Counted from the first letter of the stretch, positions 1-8,074 are shown. The stretch is DNA of 24,408 nt from JBKPRX01 sp046734795 (GCA_046734795.1 JBKPRX010000138.1:1-24408), one strand, 5' to 3'. Notes: a model not told the origin generated them from the sequence alone. Made by a program: numbers and translations.

Positions 1-663
1 TTCGCGGGTGGGCTCGCGGTGCTCGCCTGGCTCCTGCGCTGGGCATTGCTGCCGGTCGCCCTCGTCGCCGGAATCGTCTTCCAGCACGAGTTTCCGGGCG
101 ACTTCGAGCTCGGGCTCGCAAAGGGCGGACCGTCGGCGGCCGCGTGGATCGCGTTGTACGGCGGCGCCGCGGCGGCGATCGTCGCACTCGTGTTCGCCGT
201 CCGGTTCCGGTCGCTCGAAAGGATGGACTGGCTGCCGTTCCTCGCAGCCGTGCTGTTCGTCCTGCCCGTCGCAGTAGACGGATTCCGAAGCTGGGCGCCG
301 CGCGTCGACGCCGACGGTTACGCGCTGACGAGCGGGCTCGTCGACAGGCTCCGCACGCGTGTTCCGGAGCGCGCGGTCGTTTTCGCGGATCTCGAGACGA
401 GCTACCGCATCTCCGCCGCTGCGCCGGTGTACGTCGCGAACGGGCCGCCTGCGCACGTCGCCGACACGAAGGCGAACCGGCCGTATCGACGCAAGCGCGA
501 CCTCCTTCGTTTCCTGCGGACCGGCGACCTCGCGATTCCGCGCGCCTACGGCGCGGCGTGGCTCGTCCTCACGAACCGCGAGCTGCGCAAGCTCAGCCCG
601 AACCTCCACCCGGTGTATCGCGACCGGCGGTTCGCGCTGCTGCGCCTCCCGGCTCCGCGCTGA
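1..663 (+). CDS. C-terminal part of a multi-pass membrane protein, possibly a GT-C glycosyltransferase (5' end outside window)
   Basis: The frame is open from base 1, so the start lies outside the window; 220 residues are visible. About the first 90 contain three hydrophobic stretches that look like membrane helices. The remaining 130 or so are soluble, with a pattern (a VPERAVVFAD strand, then GAAWLVLTNREL, then a closing strand near RFALLRLP) that I associate with the extracytoplasmic tail of GT-C-type (GT39/ArnT-like) sugar transferases using polyprenyl-phosphate sugars. No catalytic part is visible, so the function is inferred from this tail and from the surrounding polysaccharide genes. 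The stop lies inside the 3' end of the convergent M23 peptidase gene, a 71-base antiparallel overlap. It could equally be a membrane protein of unknown role. Confidence 0.6.
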   Translation, partial: FAGGLAVLAWLLRWALLPVALVAGIVFQHEFPGDFELGLAKGGPSAAAWIALYGGAAAAIVALVFAVRFRSLERMDWLPFLAAVLFVLPVAVDGFRSWAPRVDADGYALTSGLVDRLRTRVPERAVVFADLETSYRISAAAPVYVANGPPAHVADTKANRPYRRKRDLLRFLRTGDLAIPRAYGAAWLVLTNRELRKLSPNLHPVYRDRRFALLRLPAPR

Positions 664-1582
664 TGCTGAATCCGAGCGAGCCCGTGCCGATGTTGTTCCG
701 CGTGTCGATCCCCTCGACCTGCACCTCGTAACCGCCCGGTGGAAGCGTCGAGAGGTCGAGCGTGCGCGTGATCCAGAAGATGTAGCGCCCGGGTCGGTTC
801 GCTTTGTTCTGGTACGTGCCCGGCGCGTAGGTCCAGCCGAAGAGCGCGCTTGGCGTGAGCACGTCCGTGAAGTCGGCGGCGGTCTTCCAAGTCGAGACCA
901 CGAGCTCGCCGCGCAAGAGCCGCCAGCGGACGAGCGCGGGCGTGACGCGTGCGAACTGCCAAGGCGCCGGCGGCGGAAGCGGCGGATTGTCGTAGATGTC
1001 GGCGACGACGCCGACGGTCCCCGTGGCGAGGTCGCTCGACACGGCCGAGCCGTTTGCGTCCGCGAACTTCACCGACGCGACGATCGGCCTCGTCCGATCG
1101 GAGAACGGCGCAAGCGCTCCACGTCGCAGCGGATTCACGTAGAGGCCGTTTCGGCTCTCGGCGAAGTGCACGTGGCCCCAGCCGGGAAGCACGTAGCCGA
1201 TGAGCTGATGCTCCTTCACGCGCGTTCCGGTAGGGAGCGTGCCCGCGACGTGCCAGTAGCCGAACACGCGCCCGTTCGGCCGGCGGAGCGTGACGGAGCC
1301 CGGGTGGACGCTGATGCGCCCGCTCCCGACCGCGTAGACCGGCGCCCAGTCGGCTGCGACGATGTCGACGCCGAAGTGGAACGCGATCGAGGACTCGACC
1401 GGATCGGTGCCGAGGTGCAGGCGCGGGTCGTCAAAGGCGCCGCGAATCGGATGCGGACGGTCGAAGGGCCGCAAAGGCCAGCCGTACGCCGAGGATGTGC
1501 TTGCTCCGACGAGCGCGAACGCGCATCCCGCCAGGATCGCCAGTGCCAGTCGCACGTTCGCGCGGGACCGTAGCATCGTCAT
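593..1582 (-). CDS. Secreted M23 (LytM-type) metallopeptidase with C-terminal beta-rich domain
   Basis: The 329-residue protein starts at ATG 1582. It has a signal peptide (positive MLRSR/R11, hydrophobic core about 12-28, likely cleavage near ASTSSA-YG at about 32). The peptidase region spans about 50-155. The expected zinc ligands are present: H69 and D73 in HFGVD, and the HVH pair H137/H139, with a supporting H111 in YWHV. The family cleaves peptidoglycan cross-bridges or stems, so the protein probably acts outside the membrane. Residues about 160-315 look like an Ig-like beta domain; the last 20 or so are a Gly/Ala/Pro tail. A GGAGAG at minus-strand 1599-1594, 11 bases upstream, is a plausible ribosome site. 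The open frame extends upstream of ATG 1582, but that would put the signal peptide inside the protein and run through the start of the divergent gene. The target may be peptidoglycan that must be opened for surface-polymer passage (inference). Confidence 0.8.
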   Translation of the reverse strand: MTMLRSRANVRLALAILAGCAFALVGASTSSAYGWPLRPFDRPHPIRGAFDDPRLHLGTDPVESSIAFHFGVDIVAADWAPVYAVGSGRISVHPGSVTLRRPNGRVFGYWHVAGTLPTGTRVKEHQLIGYVLPGWGHVHFAESRNGLYVNPLRRGALAPFSDRTRPIVASVKFADANGSAVSSDLATGTVGVVADIYDNPPLPPPAPWQFARVTPALVRWRLLRGELVVSTWKTAADFTDVLTPSALFGWTYAPGTYQNKANRPGRYIFWITRTLDLSTLPPGGYEVQVEGIDTRNNIGTGSLGFSISAEPGGAAARTAGRDTPGGGSG

Positions 1583-1599
1583 CGGGTGCCGGTCTCTCC

Positions 1600-2847
1600 G
1601 TGAAGCTCTTGCTCGTGACGATGTACTTCCCGCCTGCCGGCGGCGGCGGCGTGCCGCGTCCGCTGAAGTTCGCGAGCCAGCTGCCGGCGCTCGGAATCGA
1701 GACGCACGTCCTCGCCCCGGAGGATTCGAAATGGGTTCACCAGGACGCCGAGCTGCCGCTGCCGACGCAAGCGTGGGTTCATCGAGCGCGCTATCTCGGA
1801 CCGCGCGGCGTGAAGCCGGCCGAGGTCCTGCACGGCAAGCACGGGCTTGAGCGCGCAACTGCACACGCCACTCTCTTCGGCAGGCGGCTGCTCGTTCCTG
1901 ACGAGAACGTCAGCTGGAACTTGACGTCGATTCCGAAGGCGCTCCAGATCGCGCGCGACGAGAAGATCGACGTGGTGCTCACGACCTCGCCGCCCGGCTC
2001 CGTGCACCTCGTCGGCGCTGCGGTCAAGCGCGCGACCGGAGCGCACTGGGTTGCCGATCTCCGCGATTCGATCCTCGCGCACCCGCACCGGCGCTCGGCC
2101 ACGCGCCTCGTCCGCGCGAAGGAGCACACCCCGCGCGACGTCGGACGGCGCGTCGCGTCGCAGGCGGATGCGATCGTCGCGGCGGCCGACGCGATCGCGG
2201 AGGAGGCGCGCTCGCTCGAGCCCAAGGGTCGCGTGGTCACGATCGCAAATGGCTGCGACTTCGACGACTTCGCGGGTCTCGAGTACCGACGCACCGATCG
2301 CTTCCGCCTCACGCATACAGGCTCGTTCTTCGGCCGCCGTGACCCGCGTCCCTTCCTGCAGGCGCTCTCGGCCTCGAAGCTCGACGACGTCACCGTGCGC
2401 TTCGTCGGCGACTTCAGGAGCTCCGACCGAGAGTTCGTGACCGAGCTCGGGCTCGACGGTCAGGTCGAGCTCATTCCATACGTGCCGCGACGGGATTCGC
2501 TTCGTTTGCAGCGTGACTCGGATGCGCTTCTGCTCTTGATCCCGGAGGCCGACGGACGCGGGAAGGGCGTCCTCTCCGCGAAGGTGTTCGAGTACCTCGC
2601 GGCCGAGCGGCCGATCCTCGCGGCGGTTCCACCCGAGGGCGCGGCAGCCGCTCTCGTTCGCGAGACCGGCGGCGGCATCGTCGCCGCGCCCGAAGACGTC
2701 CAAGCGCTGCGCGGCGCGCTCGAAGACCTCCACGGCCGTTGGCGGGACGGCACGCTGCCGGACAAACCGCTCGAACCGGAGCAGCGCGAGCGGCTCTCGC
2801 GGGCCGCGCGCGTCGAGGAGCTCGCGGAGCTACTCCGTAGTCTCTGA
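1600..2847 (+). CDS. GT4-type glycosyltransferase (GT-B fold)
   Basis: The 415-residue protein starts at GTG 1600, giving VKLLLVTMYFPPAGGGG, the usual first strand and Gly-rich loop of GT4 enzymes (loop at 14-17). An ATG further upstream (1495) is in frame but lies inside the divergent peptidase gene. The acceptor half includes LTTSPPGSVH (about 128-136) and WVADLRDS (150-157). The donor half starts near 236 (LTHTGSFFGRRDP) and has LSAKVFEYLA (325-334), the nucleotide-sugar-binding helix with K328 and E331. It should move a sugar from a nucleotide donor to a lipid-linked glycan at the cytoplasmic face; donor and linkage cannot be read. It is the first gene of the operon with the O-antigen ligase-like gene two bases downstream. 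Only 17 bases separate it from the divergent peptidase start, so the two 5' signals overlap. Confidence 0.88.
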   Translation: MKLLLVTMYFPPAGGGGVPRPLKFASQLPALGIETHVLAPEDSKWVHQDAELPLPTQAWVHRARYLGPRGVKPAEVLHGKHGLERATAHATLFGRRLLVPDENVSWNLTSIPKALQIARDEKIDVVLTTSPPGSVHLVGAAVKRATGAHWVADLRDSILAHPHRRSATRLVRAKEHTPRDVGRRVASQADAIVAAADAIAEEARSLEPKGRVVTIANGCDFDDFAGLEYRRTDRFRLTHTGSFFGRRDPRPFLQALSASKLDDVTVRFVGDFRSSDREFVTELGLDGQVELIPYVPRRDSLRLQRDSDALLLLIPEADGRGKGVLSAKVFEYLAAERPILAAVPPEGAAAALVRETGGGIVAAPEDVQALRGALEDLHGRWRDGTLPDKPLEPEQRERLSRAARVEELAELLRSL

Positions 2848-2849
2848 CC

Positions 2850-4172
2850 ATGCGCACGCACAGGGTGACCGAGTTCCTGCTGCTCGCGACGGCCTTCGCC
2901 TGCACGTTCGAGAAGGTCCATTGGAACGTCGCCGGCAACGTCTCGCTCGCGGACATCCTGACGTTCCTGTTCCTCGTTGCCTTTGCGCTCACGTGGCGCG
3001 GTCGCGTGACGCGAACGGTCGCGGTCGCCGCCGTCTTCTTCGCAGCGTTCCTGCTCGTCTATCTACTCGGCTTCTTCAACCTCGAGACGCGACAAGGGCT
3101 CGACCAGTTCGGCAAGGGGATGGTGAAGTTCCTCCTGCACTTCCTGTTCCTCGTCGCCGCGGTCGCGTACCTCGCTTCCCGTTCGCGGCTTCTCTACTGG
3201 CGGACACTCGTCGCGTTCACCGCGGGGCTCACGCTGAACGCGCTCTACGGCGTCCTGCAACTGCTGGCAGCGCGCTCGGGCCACAACCTCGACAAGACGA
3301 TCCTCTCGCCGCTCACCGGCGGTGCGAGCTCGATCAACATCTACGGCGCCGTCGAGGGCCAGACGGTCTACCGGCCGAACGCGCTGACCGGCGACCCGAA
3401 TCACCTCGGGATCATGTTGATCGTCCCGCTCCTTGCGCTGGCGCCCGTCTATCTCCGGCTCGAGCGCGGACATCGCCTCCGCGTTCCGCTCGCGATCGTG
3501 CTCGCATTTCTGCTCGTCGTCGAGTTCGCGACGCTCTCACGCAGCGGCCTGCTCGGTCTCGGGGTCGGACTGCTCGTGCTCGCGATCCCGTACCGCAGGC
3601 AAATCACCTCGGCGGCATTTCTCGTGCCGCTCGCCGGGGTCGCCGCTCTCCTCGGAGTGGTCGTCTGGGAGCGCCGGCACTTCTTCGAGGTCGTGATCCG
3701 CTCACGCCTGCAAGGCGGCGGCGGCTCCGACAACGCGCACCTCGCGGTCTTCGACTTCATCCCGCAGATCATCCATTCGCACCCGCTGCTCGGCCTCGGC
3801 GCGAACACGTTCTCCGTCTACTACGAGTTCGTGACCGGGAAGACGAACTGGGGTCCGCACTCGTTCTACGTCGCCGTGATCGTCGAGACCGGGCTTGTCG
3901 GTGCGGCTGTCTTCGGCGCATTTCTCGTCTACCTCTTCGCGCGGCTCTCGGTTGCTCGCTCGCTCGGACGCTGGCTCGTTGCCGTCGGCGACCGCGCGGG
4001 TCGTCGCGTCAGGCCGCTCGCGTACGGATTCACTGCCGCGCTCGTCGGGACGATGGCCGCGAACGTCTTCTACCTGACGATGCAGTTCTATTACTTCTAC
4101 GTGTTCGCGGTGCTCGTGCTCGCCCTCCCGATCGTCTTCGGAAGGCCCCGAGCTATCCTTGCCCGACCTTGA
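2850..4172 (+). CDS. O-antigen ligase/polymerase-type membrane protein (Wzy_C family)
   Basis: The 440-residue protein has about 11-12 hydrophobic helices. The family signature lies in the second half: LSRSGLLGLG (229-238), the large loop with HSHPLLGLGANTF (309-321), then GPHSFYVAVIVETGLVG (335-351) with H337. LTGDPNHLGIML (179-190) is also typical. Members polymerise lipid-linked repeat units (Wzy) or transfer finished glycan to an acceptor (WaaL, or ligases in Gram-positives); sequence alone does not separate these. Active sites face outside. The ATG is two bases after the preceding stop, and a TAGTCT hexamer ends seven bases before it, so it may also have its own leaderless promoter. It marks the locus as a complete polysaccharide assembly system rather than a set of scattered transferases. 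Confidence 0.88.
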   Translation: MRTHRVTEFLLLATAFACTFEKVHWNVAGNVSLADILTFLFLVAFALTWRGRVTRTVAVAAVFFAAFLLVYLLGFFNLETRQGLDQFGKGMVKFLLHFLFLVAAVAYLASRSRLLYWRTLVAFTAGLTLNALYGVLQLLAARSGHNLDKTILSPLTGGASSINIYGAVEGQTVYRPNALTGDPNHLGIMLIVPLLALAPVYLRLERGHRLRVPLAIVLAFLLVVEFATLSRSGLLGLGVGLLVLAIPYRRQITSAAFLVPLAGVAALLGVVVWERRHFFEVVIRSRLQGGGGSDNAHLAVFDFIPQIIHSHPLLGLGANTFSVYYEFVTGKTNWGPHSFYVAVIVETGLVGAAVFGAFLVYLFARLSVARSLGRWLVAVGDRAGRRVRPLAYGFTAALVGTMAANVFYLTMQFYYFYVFAVLVLALPIVFGRPRAILARP

Positions 4173-4185
4173 CCTGCACGTGCAA

Positions 4186-5199
4186 ATGAAGCTCGACCGC
4201 GACGGCCTCGTCACCGTCACGGGCGCGGGCGGCTTCATCGGCGGCCACCTCGTTGCGGCGCTCCGCGCGCGCGGCTTCTCGCAGGTGCGAGCCGTTGACG
4301 TCAAGCCGTTCGGGCTCTGGTATCAGCGCTTCGACGACGTGGACAATCGCGTCCTCGATCTGCAAGAGCGCGAGCAATGCACGGAAGCCGCGGACGGCGC
4401 GGCGACCATCTTCAACCTCGCCTCCGACATGGGCGGGATGGGGTTCATCGAGAACAACAAGGCGCTCTGCATGCTCTCCGTGCTGATCAACACGCACATG
4501 CTGCTCGCGGCGCGTGACGCCGGTGCGACGACGTACCTCTACGCATCGTCGGCTTGCGTGTACGCGGCGGAGAAGCAGACCGACACGGAAGTCGTGCCGC
4601 TGCGCGAGGACGATGCCTATCCCGCGATGCCCGAGGACGGGTACGGCTGGGAGAAGCTCTTCGGCGAACGCATGTGCAGGCATTTCGAGGAGGACTTCGG
4701 TCTCGCGGTGCGCCTGCCGCGCTACCACAACGTCTACGGACCCCACGGAACGTACGACGGTGGTCGGGAGAAAGCGCCGGCCGCGATCTGCCGCAAGGTC
4801 ATCCACGCGAAGCTCTCCGGCGACCACTCGATCGAGATCTGGGGCGACGGCGAGCAGACCCGCAGCTTCACGTTCATCGACGACGGCATCGAAGGAACGA
4901 TTCGTCTGATGGAGAGCGACGTCTCCGAGCCGCTGAACATCGGCAGCGACCAGCTCGTGACGATCAACAGGCTCGTGGACATCGTCGAGTCGATCGCCGG
5001 CCTGAAGCTCGAGCGGCGCTACAACCTCGACGCGCCGCAGGGCGTCCGCGGCCGAAACAGCGACAACACGAAGGTGAAGGAGCTGCTCGGCTGGGCGCCG
5101 AGCACGACGCTCGAGGAAGGTCTCGAGCAAACGTTCCGGTGGATCTACGACGAGATGACGAGCAACGACCCCGAGCGTCAGCTCGTCTTCGCACGCTGA
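4186..5199 (+). CDS. GDP-mannose 3,5-epimerase-like short-chain dehydrogenase/reductase
   Basis: The 337-residue protein has an N-terminal NAD-binding loop TGAGGFIGG (12-20). Motifs recalled from plant GDP-mannose 3,5-epimerase follow: FNLASDMGGMGFI, ASSAC with C124, YGWEK with Y153 and K157, GGREKAPAA with K196, QTRSFTFID and GVRGRNSDN. Against plant numbering (C145, Y174, K178, K217) all four fall at one offset of 21, so the catalytic set is intact. The enzyme converts GDP-D-mannose to GDP-L-galactose, with GDP-L-gulose as a by-product. I chose ATG 4186; in-frame TTG 4159 would overlap the previous gene, and GTG 4180 is also possible. A TATCCT at 4154-4159 could be a promoter. The following GT4 and carbamoyltransferase probably use or modify this sugar (inference). 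A close GDP-sugar epimerase of other specificity is the main alternative. Confidence 0.9.
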   Translation: MKLDRDGLVTVTGAGGFIGGHLVAALRARGFSQVRAVDVKPFGLWYQRFDDVDNRVLDLQEREQCTEAADGAATIFNLASDMGGMGFIENNKALCMLSVLINTHMLLAARDAGATTYLYASSACVYAAEKQTDTEVVPLREDDAYPAMPEDGYGWEKLFGERMCRHFEEDFGLAVRLPRYHNVYGPHGTYDGGREKAPAAICRKVIHAKLSGDHSIEIWGDGEQTRSFTFIDDGIEGTIRLMESDVSEPLNIGSDQLVTINRLVDIVESIAGLKLERRYNLDAPQGVRGRNSDNTKVKELLGWAPSTTLEEGLEQTFRWIYDEMTSNDPERQLVFAR

Positions 5200-6266
5200 G
5201 TCCACGTATCTGCGTCCTGACGACGTCGTACCCGCGGGGCGCGGGTGACGTGGCAGGAGTGTTCGTCGCGGATGCCGTCGCCGCGTTGCGCTCGCGCGGC
5301 ATCGAGGTCGACGTCGTTTCGCCGGCGGACTTTCGCCACTACGGCCTCGCCTACGGCGCAGGCGTCGTCGGCAACGTGCGGGCGCGGCCTTGGCGGCTCG
5401 CAGCGCTGCCGATGTTTCTCGCCAACTTCAGGCGCGCTGCGGCACGTGACGGCCGCGTTGCCGACCTCGTGCATGCGCACTGGCTCGGCGCGGGTGCCGT
5501 GGCCGCGACACTCGGCAAGCCGTTCGTGATCCAAGTCTGGGGCACGGACCTCGCGCTCGCGCGGCGGTTGCCCTGGCTCGCGCGCTCGATCCTCGCGCGG
5601 GCAGACGCTGTCGTCGCCGCGTCGACTGCGCTCGCCGACGAGGCGCGCGCGCTCGGTGCCGCCGAGGTTCGCGTCATCCCGAGTGGCGTGAAGGTTCCCG
5701 CCGACGTGAGCCCGCCCGAGCAGCCGCCGCACGTTCTCTATGTCGGCCGCTTGTCCGCTGAGAAAGGCGTGCTCGAGCTGATGGAGGCGGCGCGTGACCT
5801 GCCGCTTCGCGTCGTCGGCGACGGGCCGTTACGCGCTCGAGTGCCGCAGGCGGCCGGTTTCGTCCCGCCGGCGGAGCTCGGTGCGTATTACGAGCGCGCC
5901 GCCGTCGTCGTCGCGCCTTCACGACGTGAGGGGTACGGGGTCGCCGTGCGCGAGGCGATGGCGTACGGAAGGCCGGTCGTCGCGACGGCGGTCGGCGGTC
6001 TCGTCGATGCAGTCGAAGACGAGGTGACGGGACTGCTCGTTCCTCCGCGCGATCCGGCTGCGTTGCGCAGTGCGATCGAACGGTTGCTCGCCGACGGAGA
6101 TCTGCGTGCGCGGTTGGGCGAAGCAGCTCGGCAACGGGCAGCAGAGCGGTTCTCGATTGCAGCCGCGACCGACGCGACGCTGTCGCTGTACGACGAGTTG
6201 TTGCGTCGCTCGACGCCGCACACCGACGGGGATCCGTCGGACCGGCGGATACGATCGTCGCGATGA
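5196..6266 (+). CDS. GT4-type glycosyltransferase, probable CTG start
   Basis: The 356-residue product (counted from CTG 5196) is a GT-B enzyme: N-terminal strand ICVLTTSYPRG (5-15), HAHWLGAGA (93-101), QVWGTD (113-118), donor-half start LYVGRLSAEKG (181-191), and the EX7E motif with E245 and E253. It should transfer a sugar from a nucleotide donor to a lipid-linked acceptor. No ATG, GTG or TTG sits at the expected N-terminus. CTG 5196 overlaps the epimerase stop as CTGA, the same layout as the ATGA/GTGA junctions elsewhere in the window. Alternatives are GTG 5139, which adds 19 residues and overlaps by 61 bases, and GTG 5250, which removes the first beta strand. The stop overlaps the carbamoyltransferase ATG by four bases. 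Its neighbours suggest the donor may be the epimerised GDP-sugar (inference). Confidence 0.85.
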   Translation: MSPRICVLTTSYPRGAGDVAGVFVADAVAALRSRGIEVDVVSPADFRHYGLAYGAGVVGNVRARPWRLAALPMFLANFRRAAARDGRVADLVHAHWLGAGAVAATLGKPFVIQVWGTDLALARRLPWLARSILARADAVVAASTALADEARALGAAEVRVIPSGVKVPADVSPPEQPPHVLYVGRLSAEKGVLELMEAARDLPLRVVGDGPLRARVPQAAGFVPPAELGAYYERAAVVVAPSRREGYGVAVREAMAYGRPVVATAVGGLVDAVEDEVTGLLVPPRDPAALRSAIERLLADGDLRARLGEAARQRAAERFSIAAATDATLSLYDELLRRSTPHTDGDPSDRRIRSSR

Positions 6267-7990
6267 CGACGATCCTCGGTCTCAACGCGTATCACGGCGA
6301 CGCAGCCGCTGCGATCGTCGTCGACGGCGAGCTCGTCGCAGCTGCCGAGGAGGAGCGCTTCAACCGCGTGAAGCATTGCGCCGGCTTCCCGGCACGGGCG
6401 GCGCAGTGGTGTCTAGAGGAGGCCGGGCTCGGCGCGAGCGACCTCGACCACGTCGCCGTCTCGCGTGACCCGCGCGCGAATCTCGGGCGGAAGCTTCTGC
6501 GGACGATCCGGCACGGCGCAAGCGCGCGCTACCTGAAGGCGAGACTCGACAACGCATCGCGCATCCGCGATATCGGCTCCGCGCTACGTGAGGTGCTGCA
6601 GACCGAGGACCTGCGGGCACGCGTGCACAACGTCGAGCACCACCAGGCGCACGTGGCGAGCGCGTTTCTCGTCTCGCCGTTCGAGGAGGCTGCCGTCTTG
6701 TCCGTCGACGGCTTCGGCGACTTCGCGTCGACGATGCTCGCCGAAGGTCGAGGCAACCGCTTCGACGTCCTCGAGCGCGTGATCTATCCACACTCGCTCG
6801 GGATCTTCTACACGGCCGTGACGCAGTGGCTCGGGTTCCCGCACTACGGCGACGAGGGCAAGGTGATGGGCCTTGCACCGTACGGCGAGCCGCGGTTCCT
6901 GCCGCAGATGCGCGAGCTCGTCCACCTCGACGGTCCGCTCTTCGAGCTCGGCCTCGACTACTTCACGCACGACAAGGAAGGCGTCGACATGAATTGGGAC
7001 GAGGGCTCGCCGACGATCGGCCGGATCTACTCCGACGAGCTCGTGAAGCTGCTCGGTCCCGCGCGCGAGCCGGACGCGCCGATCGAGCAGCTCCACGAAG
7101 ACGTTGCGGCGTCGTTGCAGAGACGGCTCGAGGAGGCGTACCTGCATCTCGCCCAGACGCTGTGGGACCGCACGAAGATGCCGAACCTCTGCCTCGCCGG
7201 CGGCGTCGCGCTGAACGCGGTCGCGAACGGGCGCCTGCTCTCGGAGACGCCGTTCGAGGAGCTCTACATCCAGCCGGCTGCGGGCGACTCCGGCACGGCA
7301 GTCGGCGCGGCGTACTACGTCTGGAACCAGGAGCTCGGCCGGCCGCGCAGCTTCGTGATGGAGCACGCCTACACGGGTCCGCAGTTCTCCGAGGACGAAG
7401 TACGCGAGGCGATCGACGCTGCGGGCGTCGCGTCGGAGCGGCTCGACGACGGCCAGTTGCTCCCAACGGTGGCCGAACGTCTGGCCGCCGGCGACGTGGT
7501 CGGCTGGTTCCAGGGCCGGATGGAGTTCGGCCCGCGTGCGCTCGGGCATCGCTCGATCCTCGCCGACCCACGCCGCGCCGAGACGAAGGACGTCTTGAAC
7601 GCGCGTGTCAAGCATCGCGAGCCGTTTCGCCCGTTCGCGCCGTCGATCCTCGCCGAGCGCGCGGGCGAGTGGTTCGAGCAGGACTATCCGTCGCCGTTCA
7701 TGGTGCTCGTCTACAAGACGGCGGCCGACAAGCGCGAGCAGATTCCGGCGGTCAACCACGTCGACGACACCGGCCGCTTGCAAACGGTCGAAGCGCGTGT
7801 CGAGCCGCGGTATTACGAGCTGATTGCGGAGTTCGAGAAGCGCACGGGCGTGCCCGTGCTCGTGAACACGTCGTTCAACGAGAACGAGCCGATCGTGATG
7901 ACGCCGGCAGACGCGCTCGAGACGTTCAAGAAGACGCGCGTCGACCTGCTCGTGCTCGGCAACTACGTCGTGCGGCGCAATGCGGACTAG
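6263..7990 (+). CDS. NodU/TobZ-type O-carbamoyltransferase
   Basis: The 575-residue protein has normal family length, with an ASKHA-like N-terminal domain and a YrdC-like C-terminal domain. HHQAH (126-130) and VDGFGD (D149) match TobZ metal ligands H114, H118 and D137 at one offset of 12; GDSGTAVGAA carries D342, matching TobZ D338. GDEGKVMGLAPYG (196-208) and LAGGVALN (311-318) are also typical. The C-terminal part has GPRALGHRSI (423-432), KHREPFRPFAPS (450-461) and VNTSFNENEP (534-543). The family makes carbamoyl-adenylate from carbamoyl phosphate and ATP, then carbamoylates a hydroxyl, usually on a sugar. No HypF acylphosphatase or zinc-finger parts are present, so hydrogenase maturation is excluded. 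The ATGA overlap couples it to the GT4 gene. A TACGAT at 6250-6255 may add an internal promoter. A decayed copy of its C-terminal end lies about 900 bases downstream. Confidence 0.92.
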   Translation: MTTILGLNAYHGDAAAAIVVDGELVAAAEEERFNRVKHCAGFPARAAQWCLEEAGLGASDLDHVAVSRDPRANLGRKLLRTIRHGASARYLKARLDNASRIRDIGSALREVLQTEDLRARVHNVEHHQAHVASAFLVSPFEEAAVLSVDGFGDFASTMLAEGRGNRFDVLERVIYPHSLGIFYTAVTQWLGFPHYGDEGKVMGLAPYGEPRFLPQMRELVHLDGPLFELGLDYFTHDKEGVDMNWDEGSPTIGRIYSDELVKLLGPAREPDAPIEQLHEDVAASLQRRLEEAYLHLAQTLWDRTKMPNLCLAGGVALNAVANGRLLSETPFEELYIQPAAGDSGTAVGAAYYVWNQELGRPRSFVMEHAYTGPQFSEDEVREAIDAAGVASERLDDGQLLPTVAERLAAGDVVGWFQGRMEFGPRALGHRSILADPRRAETKDVLNARVKHREPFRPFAPSILAERAGEWFEQDYPSPFMVLVYKTAADKREQIPAVNHVDDTGRLQTVEARVEPRYYELIAEFEKRTGVPVLVNTSFNENEPIVMTPADALETFKKTRVDLLVLGNYVVRRNAD

Positions 7991-8008
7991 CGGACACAGA
8001 AGCTGGAA

Positions 8009-8024
8009 CCTGCGGGCGCGCAGG
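8009..8024 (+). terminator. GC-rich stem-loop after the carbamoyltransferase
   Basis: CCTGCG (8009-8014) and CGCAGG (8019-8024) form a perfect six-pair stem with the four-base loop GGCG, starting 18 bases after the carbamoyltransferase stop. There is no T run. It could be a tail-less terminator of the kind proposed in actinobacteria and would separate the operon from the methyltransferase, which has its own promoter candidate. A chance hairpin in GC-rich DNA cannot be excluded. Confidence 0.35.
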
Positions 8025-8062
8025 CAGACGGAGGCCTAGACCTGGGACACCATCGCCATGTG

Positions 8063-8068
8063 TACGCT
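8063..8068 (+). promoter_or_regulatory. TACGCT -10 element, leaderless layout
   Basis: The hexamer fits TAnnnT and its last T is exactly seven bases before GTG 8075, so transcription would begin at the start codon. This decides the methyltransferase start in favour of 8075 over GTG 8060. No clear -35 element was seen. Confidence 0.45.
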
Positions 8069-8074
8069 GGCGCG

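Noticed and set aside
1583..1864. Upstream in-frame extension of the M23 peptidase
   Set aside because: Basic, repetitive sequence that would place the signal peptide internally and cover the start of the divergent GT4 gene.
1579..2733. Long minus-strand open frame (384 codons) opposite the first GT4 gene
   Set aside because: Charged, low-complexity composition without motifs; a typical antisense shadow of a GC-rich gene. The plus strand has clear family motifs.
5976..5998. 23-base stretch identical to 16936-16958
   Set aside because: Both encode the conserved VVATAVGG motif of GT4 enzymes with the same preferred codons; no need to invoke a repeat or recombination.
6584..7783. Long minus-strand open frame (399 codons) opposite the carbamoyltransferase
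   Set aside because: Arg/Val/Glu/Leu-rich with no recognisable fold, fully covered by an intact enzyme on the plus strand.
8060..8074. GTG 8060 as the methyltransferase start
   Set aside because: The TACGCT element at 8063-8068 would lie inside the coding sequence; GTG 8075 fits the leaderless spacing exactly.
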